Origin: an uncultured Faecalibacterium sp. | Lineage (GTDB): Bacteria > Bacillota > Clostridia > Oscillospirales > Ruminococcaceae | Assembly (NCBI GenBank): GCA_937915335.1 | Contig: CALDLZ010000129.1 | Span: 1 to 5,314 of the forward strand | Direction of reading: 5' to 3' | Length of the DNA stretch: 5,314 nt | In this document: in pieces, positions 1 through 5,226 of the stretch | Layout: every line of letters starts with the position of its first letter | Position numbering within the stretch: the stretch's first letter is position 1 | Position numbers and translations under genes: made by a program | Notes under the pieces: generated by a model | Database searches by the model: none | Told to the model about the DNA's origin: nothing | Seen by the model: the letters and a program-made list of their open reading frames with translations, nothing else

Positions 1-3
1 TAT

Positions 4-78
4 GGCCCGTTGGTCAAGCGGTTAAGACAGAGGCCTCTCACGCCTTTAACATCGGTTCGATTCCGGTACGGGTCACCA
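4..78 (+). tRNA. tRNA-Glu (anticodon CTC)
   Basis: A full cloverleaf can be folded by eye. The acceptor stem pairs 4-10 with 68-74 (one G-T wobble). The D stem is 13-15/26-28, the anticodon stem 30-34/42-46 and the T stem 51-55/63-67, with a TTCGATT loop. The seven-base anticodon loop at 35-41 places CTC at 37-39, which reads the glutamate codon GAG. The discriminator is A75 and the CCA end is encoded at 76-78. The CTC isoacceptor would help decode GAG, the glutamate codon used heavily in the neighbouring GC-rich genes. No promoter is visible because the gene sits at the window edge; it is probably part of a tRNA cluster extending to the left. Confidence 0.96.
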
Positions 79-90
79 TTTTTTAAGAAG

Positions 91-113
91 TAAAACGGTC
101 ATGTGCCGTTTTA
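91..113. other. Intergenic hairpin between the two tRNA genes
   Basis: A perfect 8-bp inverted repeat (TAAAACGG 91-98 with CCGTTTTA 106-113) encloses a 7-nt loop. The 3' arm runs into TTTTATATAG, a weak T-rich tail, so it may act as a partial terminator or as an RNA processing landmark between tRNA-Glu and tRNA-Asn. No -35/-10 pair for a separate tRNA-Asn promoter fits in the 42-nt spacer, which favours co-transcription with processing. The function is inferred; only the fold is directly seen. Confidence 0.5.
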
Positions 114-120
114 TATAGAT

Positions 121-197
121 GCCTCTTTAGCTCAGTCGGTTAGAGCACCTGACTGTTAATCAGGGTGTCGCCTGTTCGAGTCAGGCAAGAGGCGCCA
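121..197 (+). tRNA. tRNA-Asn (anticodon GTT)
   Basis: A complete cloverleaf is visible. The acceptor stem 121-127/187-193 has seven Watson-Crick pairs. The D stem is 130-133/143-146, the anticodon stem 148-152/160-164 and the T stem 170-174/182-186, with a TTCGAGT loop. The anticodon loop CTGTTAA at 153-159 places GTT at 155-157, reading the asparagine codons AAC and AAU. The discriminator is G194, as usual for tRNA-Asn, and CCA is encoded at 195-197. It follows tRNA-Glu by 42 bases and is probably co-transcribed with it. A strong hairpin terminator starts four bases downstream, making this the last gene of the tRNA unit. Confidence 0.97.
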
Positions 198-200
198 GTA

Positions 201-235
201 AAGCGATGGATTTGTTCCATCGCTTTTTCTTTTTG
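201..235 (+). terminator. Rho-independent terminator of the tRNA unit
   Basis: A perfect 9-bp stem (AAGCGATGG 201-209 with CCATCGCTT 217-225) has a 7-nt loop and is followed by TTTTTCTTTTTG. It is a classic intrinsic terminator placed directly after the CCA end of tRNA-Asn. Its T tract ends where the -35 box of the trpS promoter begins at 236, so transcription stops and restarts within a few bases. Confidence 0.9.
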
Positions 236-264
236 TTGACAGCGAAAGCGGTGGGGGATATACT
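236..264 (+). promoter_or_regulatory. Strong housekeeping-sigma promoter for trpS
   Basis: TTGACA at 236-241 is a perfect -35 box. It is followed by a 17-bp spacer and TATACT at 259-264, one base from the consensus -10. Transcription should start near 271, giving a leader of about 128 nt before the trpS ATG. The promoter lies immediately downstream of the tRNA terminator, so trpS is transcribed independently of the tRNAs. No T-box core (GGTGGAACC-like) is visible in the leader, unlike the thrS leader in this window. Confidence 0.85.
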
Positions 265-281
265 TATAAATAACGATTAAA

Positions 282-336
282 CCTCTCAGTCCGCCTGGCG
301 GCGGCCAGCTCCCCTACTAGGGGAGCCCTTGGCAGA
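282..336. repeat. Palindromic repeat-like element in the trpS leader
   Basis: The segment CCTCTCAGTC at 282-291 leads into a compact set of inverted repeats. CCGCC 291-295 can pair with GGCGG 300-304, or CTGGC 295-299 with GCCAG 304-308. GCTCCCCT 308-315 pairs perfectly with AGGGGAGC 319-326 around a 3-nt loop, and GCCA 304-307 can pair with TGGC 330-333 to lengthen that arm. The layout (CTCTCAGTC, variable hairpin, CAGCTCCCC, AGGGGAGCC, TTGGCAGAA) resembles a dispersed intergenic repeat I recall from Faecalibacterium-type genomes. The folds are seen in the sequence. The repeat identity rests on memory, since only one copy is present here. There is no T tract directly after the hairpin, so it is not an ordinary terminator. 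Confidence 0.55.
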
Positions 337-382
337 ACCAGAACGTTTTTCGGAAAAGGCAAGGCGGAGCAAGGAGACTTTT

Positions 383-388
383 GAGGAG
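383..388 (+). promoter_or_regulatory. Ribosome binding site deciding the trpS start
   Basis: GAGGAG at 383-388 lies 10 bases before the ATG at 399, slightly long but workable spacing. A second Shine-Dalgarno-like AAGGAG at 371-376 sits four bases before an in-frame TTG at 381, which would add six residues (MRRKIT). The ATG is preferred because the family normally begins a few residues before the conserved LTGDRPTGRLHVGH segment. Confidence 0.65.
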
Positions 389-398
389 AAAAATTACA

Positions 399-1460
399 AT
401 GAAACAGATCATTCTGACCGGCGACCGTCCCACGGGCCGCCTGCATGTTGGCCATTATGTCGGCTCCCTGAAGGAGCGCGTCCGCCTGCAGAATTCCGGC
501 AAGTTCGACGAGATCTATATTATGATCGCCGACGCGCAGGCCCTGACCGATAACGCCGATAACCCGGAGAAGGTCCGCCAGAACATTTTACAGGTGGCGC
601 TGGACTATCTGGCCGTGGGTATTGACCCTGCCAAGGCCCACATCTTCATCCAGTCTATGGTGCCTGAGCTTACCGAGCTGAGCTTCTATTATATGAACCT
701 TGTCACGGTGAGCCGCCTGCAGCGCAACCCAACCGTCAAGGCAGAGATCCAGCAGAAGAACTTCGAGACCAGCATTCCTGTTGGCTTCTTTACCTATCCC
801 ATCAGCCAGGCGGCAGATATCACGGCTTTCCGTGCCACCACCGTCCCCGCCGGTGAGGATCAGATGCCCATGCTGGAGCAGTGCCGTGAGATCGTGCACA
901 AGTTTAACGCTGTCTATGGCGAGACCCTGACCATGCCCGAGATCCTGCTGCCCCAGAACGCCGCCTGCCTGCGTCTGCCCGGTATCGACGGCAAGGCAAA
1001 GATGAGCAAGAGCCTGGGCAACTGCATCTATCTGTCCGATGAACCTGAGGACATCAAGAAGAAGATCATGTCCATGTACACCGACCCGAACCACCTGCGT
1101 GTGCAGGACCCCGGCAAGGTGGAAGGCAACCCCGTGTTCACTTATCTGGATGCCTTCAGCCGTCCCGAGCACTTCGCCGAGTTCCTGCCCGAGTACCAGA
1201 ACCTCGACGAGCTCAAGGCCCACTATCAGCGCGGTGGTCTGGGCGATGTGAAGATCAAGAAGTTCCTGAACGCCGTCATGCAGGCTGAGCTGGAGCCCAT
1301 CCGTAACCGCCGCAAGGAGTGGGAGCAGCGTCTGCCCGAGGTCGTGGAGATCCTGAAGGAAGGCAGTGCCGTGGCCGAAAAGACCGCCGCCGCCACTCTG
1401 GCCGATGTCCGCAAGTCCATGCGCATTGACTACTTCACGGATGATAACCTGCTGAAATAA
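399..1460 (+). CDS. trpS: Tryptophanyl-tRNA synthetase (class I, TrpRS)
   Basis: This cytosolic class Ic aminoacyl-tRNA synthetase charges tRNA-Trp with tryptophan using ATP. The 353-residue product starts MKQIILTGDRPTGRLHVGH. H16-V-G-H19 is the HIGH-type ATP-binding signature at the start of the Rossmann fold, and K201-M-S-K-S205 is the KMSKS loop (GKAKMSKSLGN context). Between them lie the conserved NPTVKAEI and PISQAADI segments of the tryptophan-binding region. The C-terminal part contains YQRGGLGDVKIKK and is mostly helical, as expected for the anticodon-binding domain. The sequence resembles the roughly 340-residue TrpRS of streptococci and clostridia more than the shorter E. coli type. 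The gene is intact and monocistronic, reading from its own promoter at 236-264 to the shared hairpin at 1488-1526. A T-box, common on Firmicute trpS genes, is not seen. A TTG at 381 is a less likely start. Confidence 0.96.
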   Translation: MKQIILTGDRPTGRLHVGHYVGSLKERVRLQNSGKFDEIYIMIADAQALTDNADNPEKVRQNILQVALDYLAVGIDPAKAHIFIQSMVPELTELSFYYMNLVTVSRLQRNPTVKAEIQQKNFETSIPVGFFTYPISQAADITAFRATTVPAGEDQMPMLEQCREIVHKFNAVYGETLTMPEILLPQNAACLRLPGIDGKAKMSKSLGNCIYLSDEPEDIKKKIMSMYTDPNHLRVQDPGKVEGNPVFTYLDAFSRPEHFAEFLPEYQNLDELKAHYQRGGLGDVKIKKFLNAVMQAELEPIRNRRKEWEQRLPEVVEILKEGSAVAEKTAAATLADVRKSMRIDYFTDDNLLK

Positions 1461-1483
1461 CAGGTTGTAAAGATAAAATGCAA

Positions 1484-1531
1484 ACAAAACAGCGCCGCCC
1501 TCCCACCTCGGGAAAGCGGCGCTGTTATTTA
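1484..1531. terminator. Bidirectional terminator shared by trpS and thrS
   Basis: A perfect 11-bp stem (AACAGCGCCGC 1488-1498 with GCGGCGCTGTT 1516-1526) encloses a 17-nt loop containing a further short CCTCCC/GGGA pairing. On the + strand it is followed by TTATTTATTT after trpS. On the - strand it is followed by TTTTGTTTG after thrS. It is the only strong hairpin in the 80-base gap between the two convergent genes and should serve both. Confidence 0.88.
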
Positions 1532-1540
1532 TTTCAGAAA

Positions 1541-3331
1541 TCAGGCGTTATATGCGCGGGTCTTGATCTCCTCGGTGACCTTTGCGATGAAGTCTGCAAC
1601 TTCCATCGTGGTGGTCTCGCCCTTGCGGTCGCGGATGGAGACGTTGCCGGCCTCGGCTTCCTTGGCACCCAGAACCAGCATATAGGGCACACGGTCCACC
1701 TGCTGTGCGGCACGGATCTTGTAGCCGATCTTCTGGTTGTCATCGTCCAGAGCCACACGGACACCGGCCTCGACCAGCTTCTCGGTGATGGACTGTGCGT
1801 AGTCCAGGGTCTTTTCGGAGACGGGCAGGACCTTGACCTGAACAGGTGCCAGCCAGGTGGGGAACTTGCCCTTGGTCTCTTCGATCAGGTAGGCCATGAA
1901 GCGGTCCAGAGAGCCCAGGATCGCACGGTGCAGGACAACGGGGGTCTTTTCGGAGCCGTCCTTGTCCACATAGGTCAGGTGGAACTTTGCGGGCAGGCAG
2001 AAGTCCAGCTGGCAGGTGGACAGGGTATACTCGGCACCCACGGCGGGCTTGACGTTCACATCCAGCTTGGGGCCGTAGAAGGCAGCCTCGCCGATCTCTT
2101 CGGTAAACTGAATGCCCAGTTCGGTCAGAACCTCGCGCAGAGCGTTCTCGGCGTGGTTCCACATAGCGTCGTCATCGTGGTACTTCTTCTTGTCAGCGGG
2201 ATCACGCAGGCTCAGGACACAGCGGTAATCCGTGATGTGGAAATCCTTGTAGGTCTCAAAGATCAGGTCACAGACGTTTGCGACCTCGCTCTTGATCTGC
2301 TCCGGGGTGCAGAACAGGTGGGCATCGTTCTGGCAGAAGTGACGACCGCGCTCAATGCCCTTCAGGGTGCCGGAGGACTCGTAGCGGAAATCGTGTGCGA
2401 TCTCACCGATGCGCATGGGCAGGTCACGGTAAGAGTGGGGACGATTTGCGTAGATCATCATGTGGTGGGGGCAGTTCATCGGGCGCAGGACGTAGCTCTC
2501 GCCTTCCATCTCCATCGGGGGGAACATGTTCTCACGGTAATGATCCCAGTGGCCGGAGGTCTTGTACAGGTTCACGGTGCCGATACAGGGGGTCATAACG
2601 TGCAGGTAGCCGCGGGCACGCTCCTTCTCCTTGATATAGCTCTCCAGCTCCTGCCAGACGGTGTAGCCGGCAGGCAGGAACATGGGCAGGCCGCGGCCCA
2701 CCAGATCATCGGTCATAAACAGGCCCATCTCCTTGCCGATCTTGCGGTGATCGCGCTCACGGGCCTCCTGCTGCTCCTTCTCCCAGGCTTCCAGCTCTTC
2801 CTGGTTGCGGAAAGCTACGCCGTTGATACGGGTCAGCATCTTGTTTTCCTTGTCGTTCTTCCAGTATGCGCCGGACTGCTGGGTGATCTTGAAGGCCTTC
2901 AGTGCCTTGGTATAGGTCAGGTGAGGTCCGATGCACATGTCGATATACTCGCCCTGCTGATAGAAGCTGAACTCGGTCTCGTCGGCCAGATCAGCCATGT
3001 GCTCGATCTTGTAGTTTTCGTGGCGCTCCTCCATCAGCTTCACGGCCTCGTCACGGGGCAGGATGAAGGGCTTGATGGCCAGGTTTTCCTTGCAGATCTT
3101 GCGCATCTCTTTTTCGATGTTGGCCAGATCGTCGTCGGTGAGCTTGGTATCGCCCAGATCGACATCATAGTAGAAGCCGTTCTCGGTGGCGGGGCCAAAG
3201 GCGAAGTCAGCCTCGGGGTACAGACGCTTGATGGCCTGGGCCATCACATGGGCAGCGGTGTGGCGGATAACATGCAGTTCCTGGTCCTGCGGGCACTCGT
3301 CCACATGGCCGTCTTTGTAAATGATCTTCAT
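1541..3331 (-). CDS. thrS: Threonyl-tRNA synthetase (class II), short form without TGS domain
   Basis: This cytosolic synthetase activates threonine with ATP, charges tRNA-Thr and edits mischarged Ser-tRNA-Thr. The product is 596 residues, against about 640 for the E. coli enzyme. Only about 23 residues precede the editing-domain motif H24-T-A-A-H28, so the N-terminal TGS domain is absent. The editing site is otherwise complete (C133xxxH137). The catalytic core has RPMNCPHH (zinc ligand C287), motif 2 FRYE (R316, E318), H338 as the second zinc ligand, and H468-R-A-I-L-G with R477 in motif 3 (H468 being the third zinc ligand). The HGTP-type anticodon-binding domain fills roughly 495-596. The motif 2 loop reads RGRHFCQNDAHLFC, where most enzymes have RVRGFTQDDAHIF. 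The start at 3331 is set by AAAGGAG seven bases upstream; the reading frame open to 3535 runs through the T-box leader and should not be used. The gene is controlled by the T-box upstream. Confidence 0.96.
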   Translation of the reverse strand: MKIIYKDGHVDECPQDQELHVIRHTAAHVMAQAIKRLYPEADFAFGPATENGFYYDVDLGDTKLTDDDLANIEKEMRKICKENLAIKPFILPRDEAVKLMEERHENYKIEHMADLADETEFSFYQQGEYIDMCIGPHLTYTKALKAFKITQQSGAYWKNDKENKMLTRINGVAFRNQEELEAWEKEQQEARERDHRKIGKEMGLFMTDDLVGRGLPMFLPAGYTVWQELESYIKEKERARGYLHVMTPCIGTVNLYKTSGHWDHYRENMFPPMEMEGESYVLRPMNCPHHMMIYANRPHSYRDLPMRIGEIAHDFRYESSGTLKGIERGRHFCQNDAHLFCTPEQIKSEVANVCDLIFETYKDFHITDYRCVLSLRDPADKKKYHDDDAMWNHAENALREVLTELGIQFTEEIGEAAFYGPKLDVNVKPAVGAEYTLSTCQLDFCLPAKFHLTYVDKDGSEKTPVVLHRAILGSLDRFMAYLIEETKGKFPTWLAPVQVKVLPVSEKTLDYAQSITEKLVEAGVRVALDDDNQKIGYKIRAAQQVDRVPYMLVLGAKEAEAGNVSIRDRKGETTTMEVADFIAKVTEEIKTRAYNA

Positions 3332-3338
3332 GGTGGTT

Positions 3339-3346
3339 CTCCTTTT
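3339..3346 (-). promoter_or_regulatory. Ribosome binding site of thrS
   Basis: On the - strand AAAAGGAG lies seven bases before the ATG at 3331. It falls just after the T-box terminator, so translation can start only on transcripts that have read through. This site fixes the thrS start inside the long open frame. Confidence 0.85.
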
Positions 3347-3361
3347 GATGAAAGATAAAAC

Positions 3362-3403
3362 AAAAAAGCGCTCCATCCCGCTCAGACTTACGGGATGAAG
3401 CGC
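3362..3403 (-). terminator. Conditional terminator of the thrS T-box
   Basis: A 13-bp stem with a single G-T pair (3403-3391 with 3380-3368 on the - strand) surrounds a 10-nt loop and is followed by six Ts (3367-3362). The 5' arm contains CCCG, which can instead pair with the CGGG that begins the T-box core, giving the alternative antiterminator. Threonine sufficiency should therefore stop transcription here, about 30 bases before the thrS ATG. Confidence 0.9.
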
Positions 3404-3636
3404 CTGAAATTTCACGCGTTCCACGGTTCCACCCGAATTGCGTGTCCTCAAAAAACACGCCACTCGCTGTGCTGTAACGGGCGCACCCGGCAGAGGTTCT
3501 CCTCTGCGCTCTGCGGTGGTAGAAGCCCGATGCACGGCAGGCTGCTTGCAGCACCCGGTGTCCGGGGCAGCCCTCTCTGCGTCATGGGGAACGAACTTCG
3601 GTTTGTCCGCATCATCGCTTTGATCAGGATGAAACT
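3362..3636 (-). promoter_or_regulatory. T-box riboswitch, threonine-specific (ACC specifier), controlling thrS
   Basis: The thrS leader has the ordered parts of a T-box. Stem I opens with TGCGG (3611-3607) pairing CCGCA (3516-3512), then an internal loop, then GAAG (3599-3596) pairing CTTC (3525-3522). The 3' side of that loop is T-ACC-A (3521-3517), so the specifier codon is ACC (3520-3518), a threonine codon. The distal part of stem I carries AGAGAG (3578-3573) and GGTGCTGCAAG (3555-3545), like the conserved apical motifs that dock the tRNA elbow. Hairpins follow at 3507-3490 (GCAGAGG/CCTCTGC) and 3460-3440 (GCGTGT/ACACGC, stem III position). The T-box core GGGTGGAACCGTGG is at 3434-3421, and a terminator closes the leader at 3403-3362. 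By the family mechanism, uncharged tRNA-Thr pairs at the specifier and at TGGA, stabilises the antiterminator and allows thrS transcription. The folds were found by eye. Confidence 0.93.
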
Positions 3637-3642
3637 ACGCTG

Positions 3643-3671
3643 ATTGTAGCACGATGGCGGCAAAAAATCAA
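3643..3671 (-). promoter_or_regulatory. Promoter of the thrS T-box transcript
   Basis: On the - strand TTGATT (3671-3666) and TACAAT (3648-3643) are separated by exactly 17 bases, close to housekeeping-sigma consensus. The predicted transcription start is near 3636, leaving about 305 nt of leader, which accommodates the T-box. The -35 box overlaps the T run that follows the CLC gene's hairpin. Confidence 0.8.
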
Positions 3672-3690
3672 GCTTTCCGCAGCGGAAATT
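3662..3690 (-). terminator. Possible weak terminator after the CLC transporter gene
   Basis: Downstream of the TGA at 3702-3700 the - strand reads TTTCCGCTGCGGAAA, a short palindrome. CCGCA/TGCGG is an alternative pairing just upstream. The run GCTTGATTTTTTG follows. The stem is short (5 to 7 bp with a tight loop) and the T run is separated from it by about six bases, so termination may be partial and some read-through into the thrS leader is possible. Confidence 0.4.
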
Positions 3691-3699
3691 TGCGGGAAC

Positions 3700-4980
3700 T
3701 CATTCTTCCTTCTGCTTCAGCTTGACCCGCCACTTGTGGGAGGCGTACTCTGGCCGCAGCTTGTTGGTGACGAAGGTCTGGCTGCTGTACAGGCCGTGGT
3801 GGCCCGAGAGCATATAGCACACGCCGCAGCCCAATGCGATCAGCTCCACCCCCTGCCCGCCGAACAGCTCAAAACCCAGCAGAATGGAGGGGATCAGGGC
3901 GTTGGTGGCACCACAGAAAACGCAGACCAGGCCGACAGCCGCGGCGAACCCGGCGGGCAGACCCAGCAGCGGGCCCGCCACACAGCCGAAGGTGGCACCG
4001 ATGAAGAAGCTAGGGACGACCTCGCCGCCCTTGAAGCCAACCGCCAGCGTCAGGGCGGTCAGGAAGATCTTGCAGGCAAAGTCCCAGGGCAGTGCCACAC
4101 CCTGTTCCACAGCATCCGCAATGATAGGCATCCCTGCGCCGTTGTAACGCCCCATCCCGAAGAGATAGGAGAAGGCCACGACAGCCACGGCACCGCCCAC
4201 CACACGCACCCAGGGATTCGGGACACGCTTCGGGATCTCGTGCTCCAGGGTGTGGAGAGCCCAGCAGAACAGCCGGGTCACCAGAGCGCAGGCGATACCA
4301 AGCAGAGCCGTGCGGACAGCAGTTTCTAATGTCAGGTTCGGAATGGAATTCAGAACAAAATTGGTGGGGGAGATGCCGCAGGCCACCGATACGCCATAGG
4401 CGATCAGGGCTGAAATGAAGGCCGGCACAAAGGCCGAGGTAAAGGTCAGACCCACATCCTCCACCATCATGGCGAAGAGGGCGGCGGTCAGCGGGGTGCC
4501 GAACAGCGCCGAGAAGAACGCCGCCATGCCGCTGATGGTAGCCGTGCGACGGGCATGGTTGCTCAGGTGAAGCAGCCTGCCCATATTCCAGCCGATGCTG
4601 CCGCCCATCTGCAGGGCTGCACCCTCACGTCCGGCAGAGCCGCCGCACAGGTGGGTGAGCACCGTGCCCAGAAAGATGGCAGGCACCAGCAGGATGCTGA
4701 CCGGTTCACCGCTCTGGACGGCCCGGATGACATTGTTGGTGCCCACGCCCTCGCATTTTGTTATCTTGTAGAGCGCCACGATGGCAAGGCCCGCCACCGG
4801 CAGGCAGAACAGCAGCCAGGGCTGGGCCGCCCGCAGCTCGGTGACATACTCCACGCTCAGGTGGAACGCCGTGCCCACCACACCGCAGACCAAGCCCGTG
4901 GGCACGGCCAGCAGCAGCCATTGCAGCGCCACCCGCAAAGCAGCCTTGGCTTCACGGTTAAAATCATTCCAATTACTCAT
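3700..4980 (-). CDS. CLC-family anion transporter, probably CLC-F-type fluoride/proton antiporter
   Basis: This 426-residue polytopic membrane protein has about ten or more hydrophobic helices and no cytoplasmic CBS domains. The family fold and motifs are clear. G117-R-E-G-A121 carries the external gating glutamate (E119) in the GREGxxxQ form. G318-G-E-V-V-P323 replaces the GxFxP motif, and Y398 lies in GLYSSQ, the position of the anion-coordinating tyrosine. The usual chloride motif GSGIP is replaced by GVGTN (78-82), with V79 at the coordinating-serine site; characterised CLC-F proteins have Met there. No Glu is clearly aligned with the internal proton glutamate of E. coli ClcA, though E174 is near. 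These changes point to the fluoride-exporting branch, which would use the proton gradient to remove F-; a chloride or other anion role is not excluded. The ATG at 4980 is preceded by GGGAG with five-base spacing. The gene has its own promoter and appears monocistronic. Confidence 0.85.
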   Translation of the reverse strand: MSNWNDFNREAKAALRVALQWLLLAVPTGLVCGVVGTAFHLSVEYVTELRAAQPWLLFCLPVAGLAIVALYKITKCEGVGTNNVIRAVQSGEPVSILLVPAIFLGTVLTHLCGGSAGREGAALQMGGSIGWNMGRLLHLSNHARRTATISGMAAFFSALFGTPLTAALFAMMVEDVGLTFTSAFVPAFISALIAYGVSVACGISPTNFVLNSIPNLTLETAVRTALLGIACALVTRLFCWALHTLEHEIPKRVPNPWVRVVGGAVAVVAFSYLFGMGRYNGAGMPIIADAVEQGVALPWDFACKIFLTALTLAVGFKGGEVVPSFFIGATFGCVAGPLLGLPAGFAAAVGLVCVFCGATNALIPSILLGFELFGGQGVELIALGCGVCYMLSGHHGLYSSQTFVTNKLRPEYASHKWRVKLKQKEE

Positions 4981-5013
4981 AGATGCTCCCAGTATTCAGA
5001 GGTTTACTTCCGA

Positions 5014-5042
5014 AAAATAGCACGAATCCTCCGGAAAGTCAA
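5014..5042 (-). promoter_or_regulatory. Promoter of the CLC transporter gene
   Basis: On the - strand TTGACT (5042-5037) and TATTTT (5019-5014) are separated by exactly 17 bases. The predicted start near 5007 gives a leader of only about 27 nt, which contains GGGAG (4990-4986) as ribosome binding site. The leader is too short for a fluoride (crcB) riboswitch. An imperfect inverted repeat, CTTCCG (5007-5012) and CGGAA (5032-5036), brackets the -10 box and could be an operator, although this is weak. Confidence 0.75.
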
Positions 5043-5096
5043 CTAAAATTCAGTTAAGGCCGGGAGGTGGATTTCATATCGTTACTACAAACGACA

Positions 5097-5131
5097 AGCC
5101 CCTGCTTCCTTGTGCGGAGAAAGCAGGGGCT
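5097..5131 (-). terminator. Hairpin terminator downstream of the P-II gene
   Basis: A perfect 11-bp stem (AGCCCCTGCTT 5097-5107 with AAGCAGGGGCT 5121-5131) has a 13-nt loop. On the - strand it is followed by TGTCGTTTGTAG, a poor T tract, so termination may be less efficient than at the other hairpins here. It stands about 95 bases after the P-II stop codon and about 55 bases before the CLC promoter, separating the two units. The stretch between the P-II stop and this hairpin (5132-5226) is strongly pyrimidine-rich on the - strand and holds no gene that I can support. Confidence 0.6.
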
Positions 5132-5226
5132 GTTTGCCGTGTGGAATTCAGAAAAAGGAAAAAGGAGAACAAGGAGAAATCTATTGTCACGCCCTCAAGG
5201 CGGGACGGCGGTTAGAGTGTGGAACG

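Noticed and set aside
271..398. A T-box or tryptophan leader peptide in the trpS leader.
   Set aside because: There is no GGTGGAACC-like core, no terminator with a T tract near the ATG, and no short frame with clustered Trp codons.
588..1487. A 299-codon open frame on the - strand opposite trpS.
   Set aside because: It is antisense to the well-supported trpS, has no family motif, and would run from the shared terminator into the gene.
1478..3358. A 626-codon open frame on the + strand opposite thrS.
   Set aside because: The reverse strand is clearly thrS with all catalytic motifs. The + strand frame has no recognisable motif and stays open because of GC-rich codon choice in thrS.
3332..3535. 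Extension of the thrS frame 68 codons upstream of the ATG at 3331.
   Set aside because: The extension runs through the T-box core and terminator hairpin, has no ribosome binding site, and adds residues unlike a TGS domain.
3736..4329. A 197-codon open frame on the + strand opposite the CLC gene.
   Set aside because: It is low-complexity and rich in Gln, Gly and His, as expected for the antisense of a GC-rich membrane-protein gene, and no start signal supports it.
5148..5176. Tandem AAGGAGAA-like motifs on the + strand, resembling ribosome binding sites.
   Set aside because: No plausible coding frame follows on the + strand. The stretch is better described as a purine-rich intergenic tract between the P-II gene and its hairpin.
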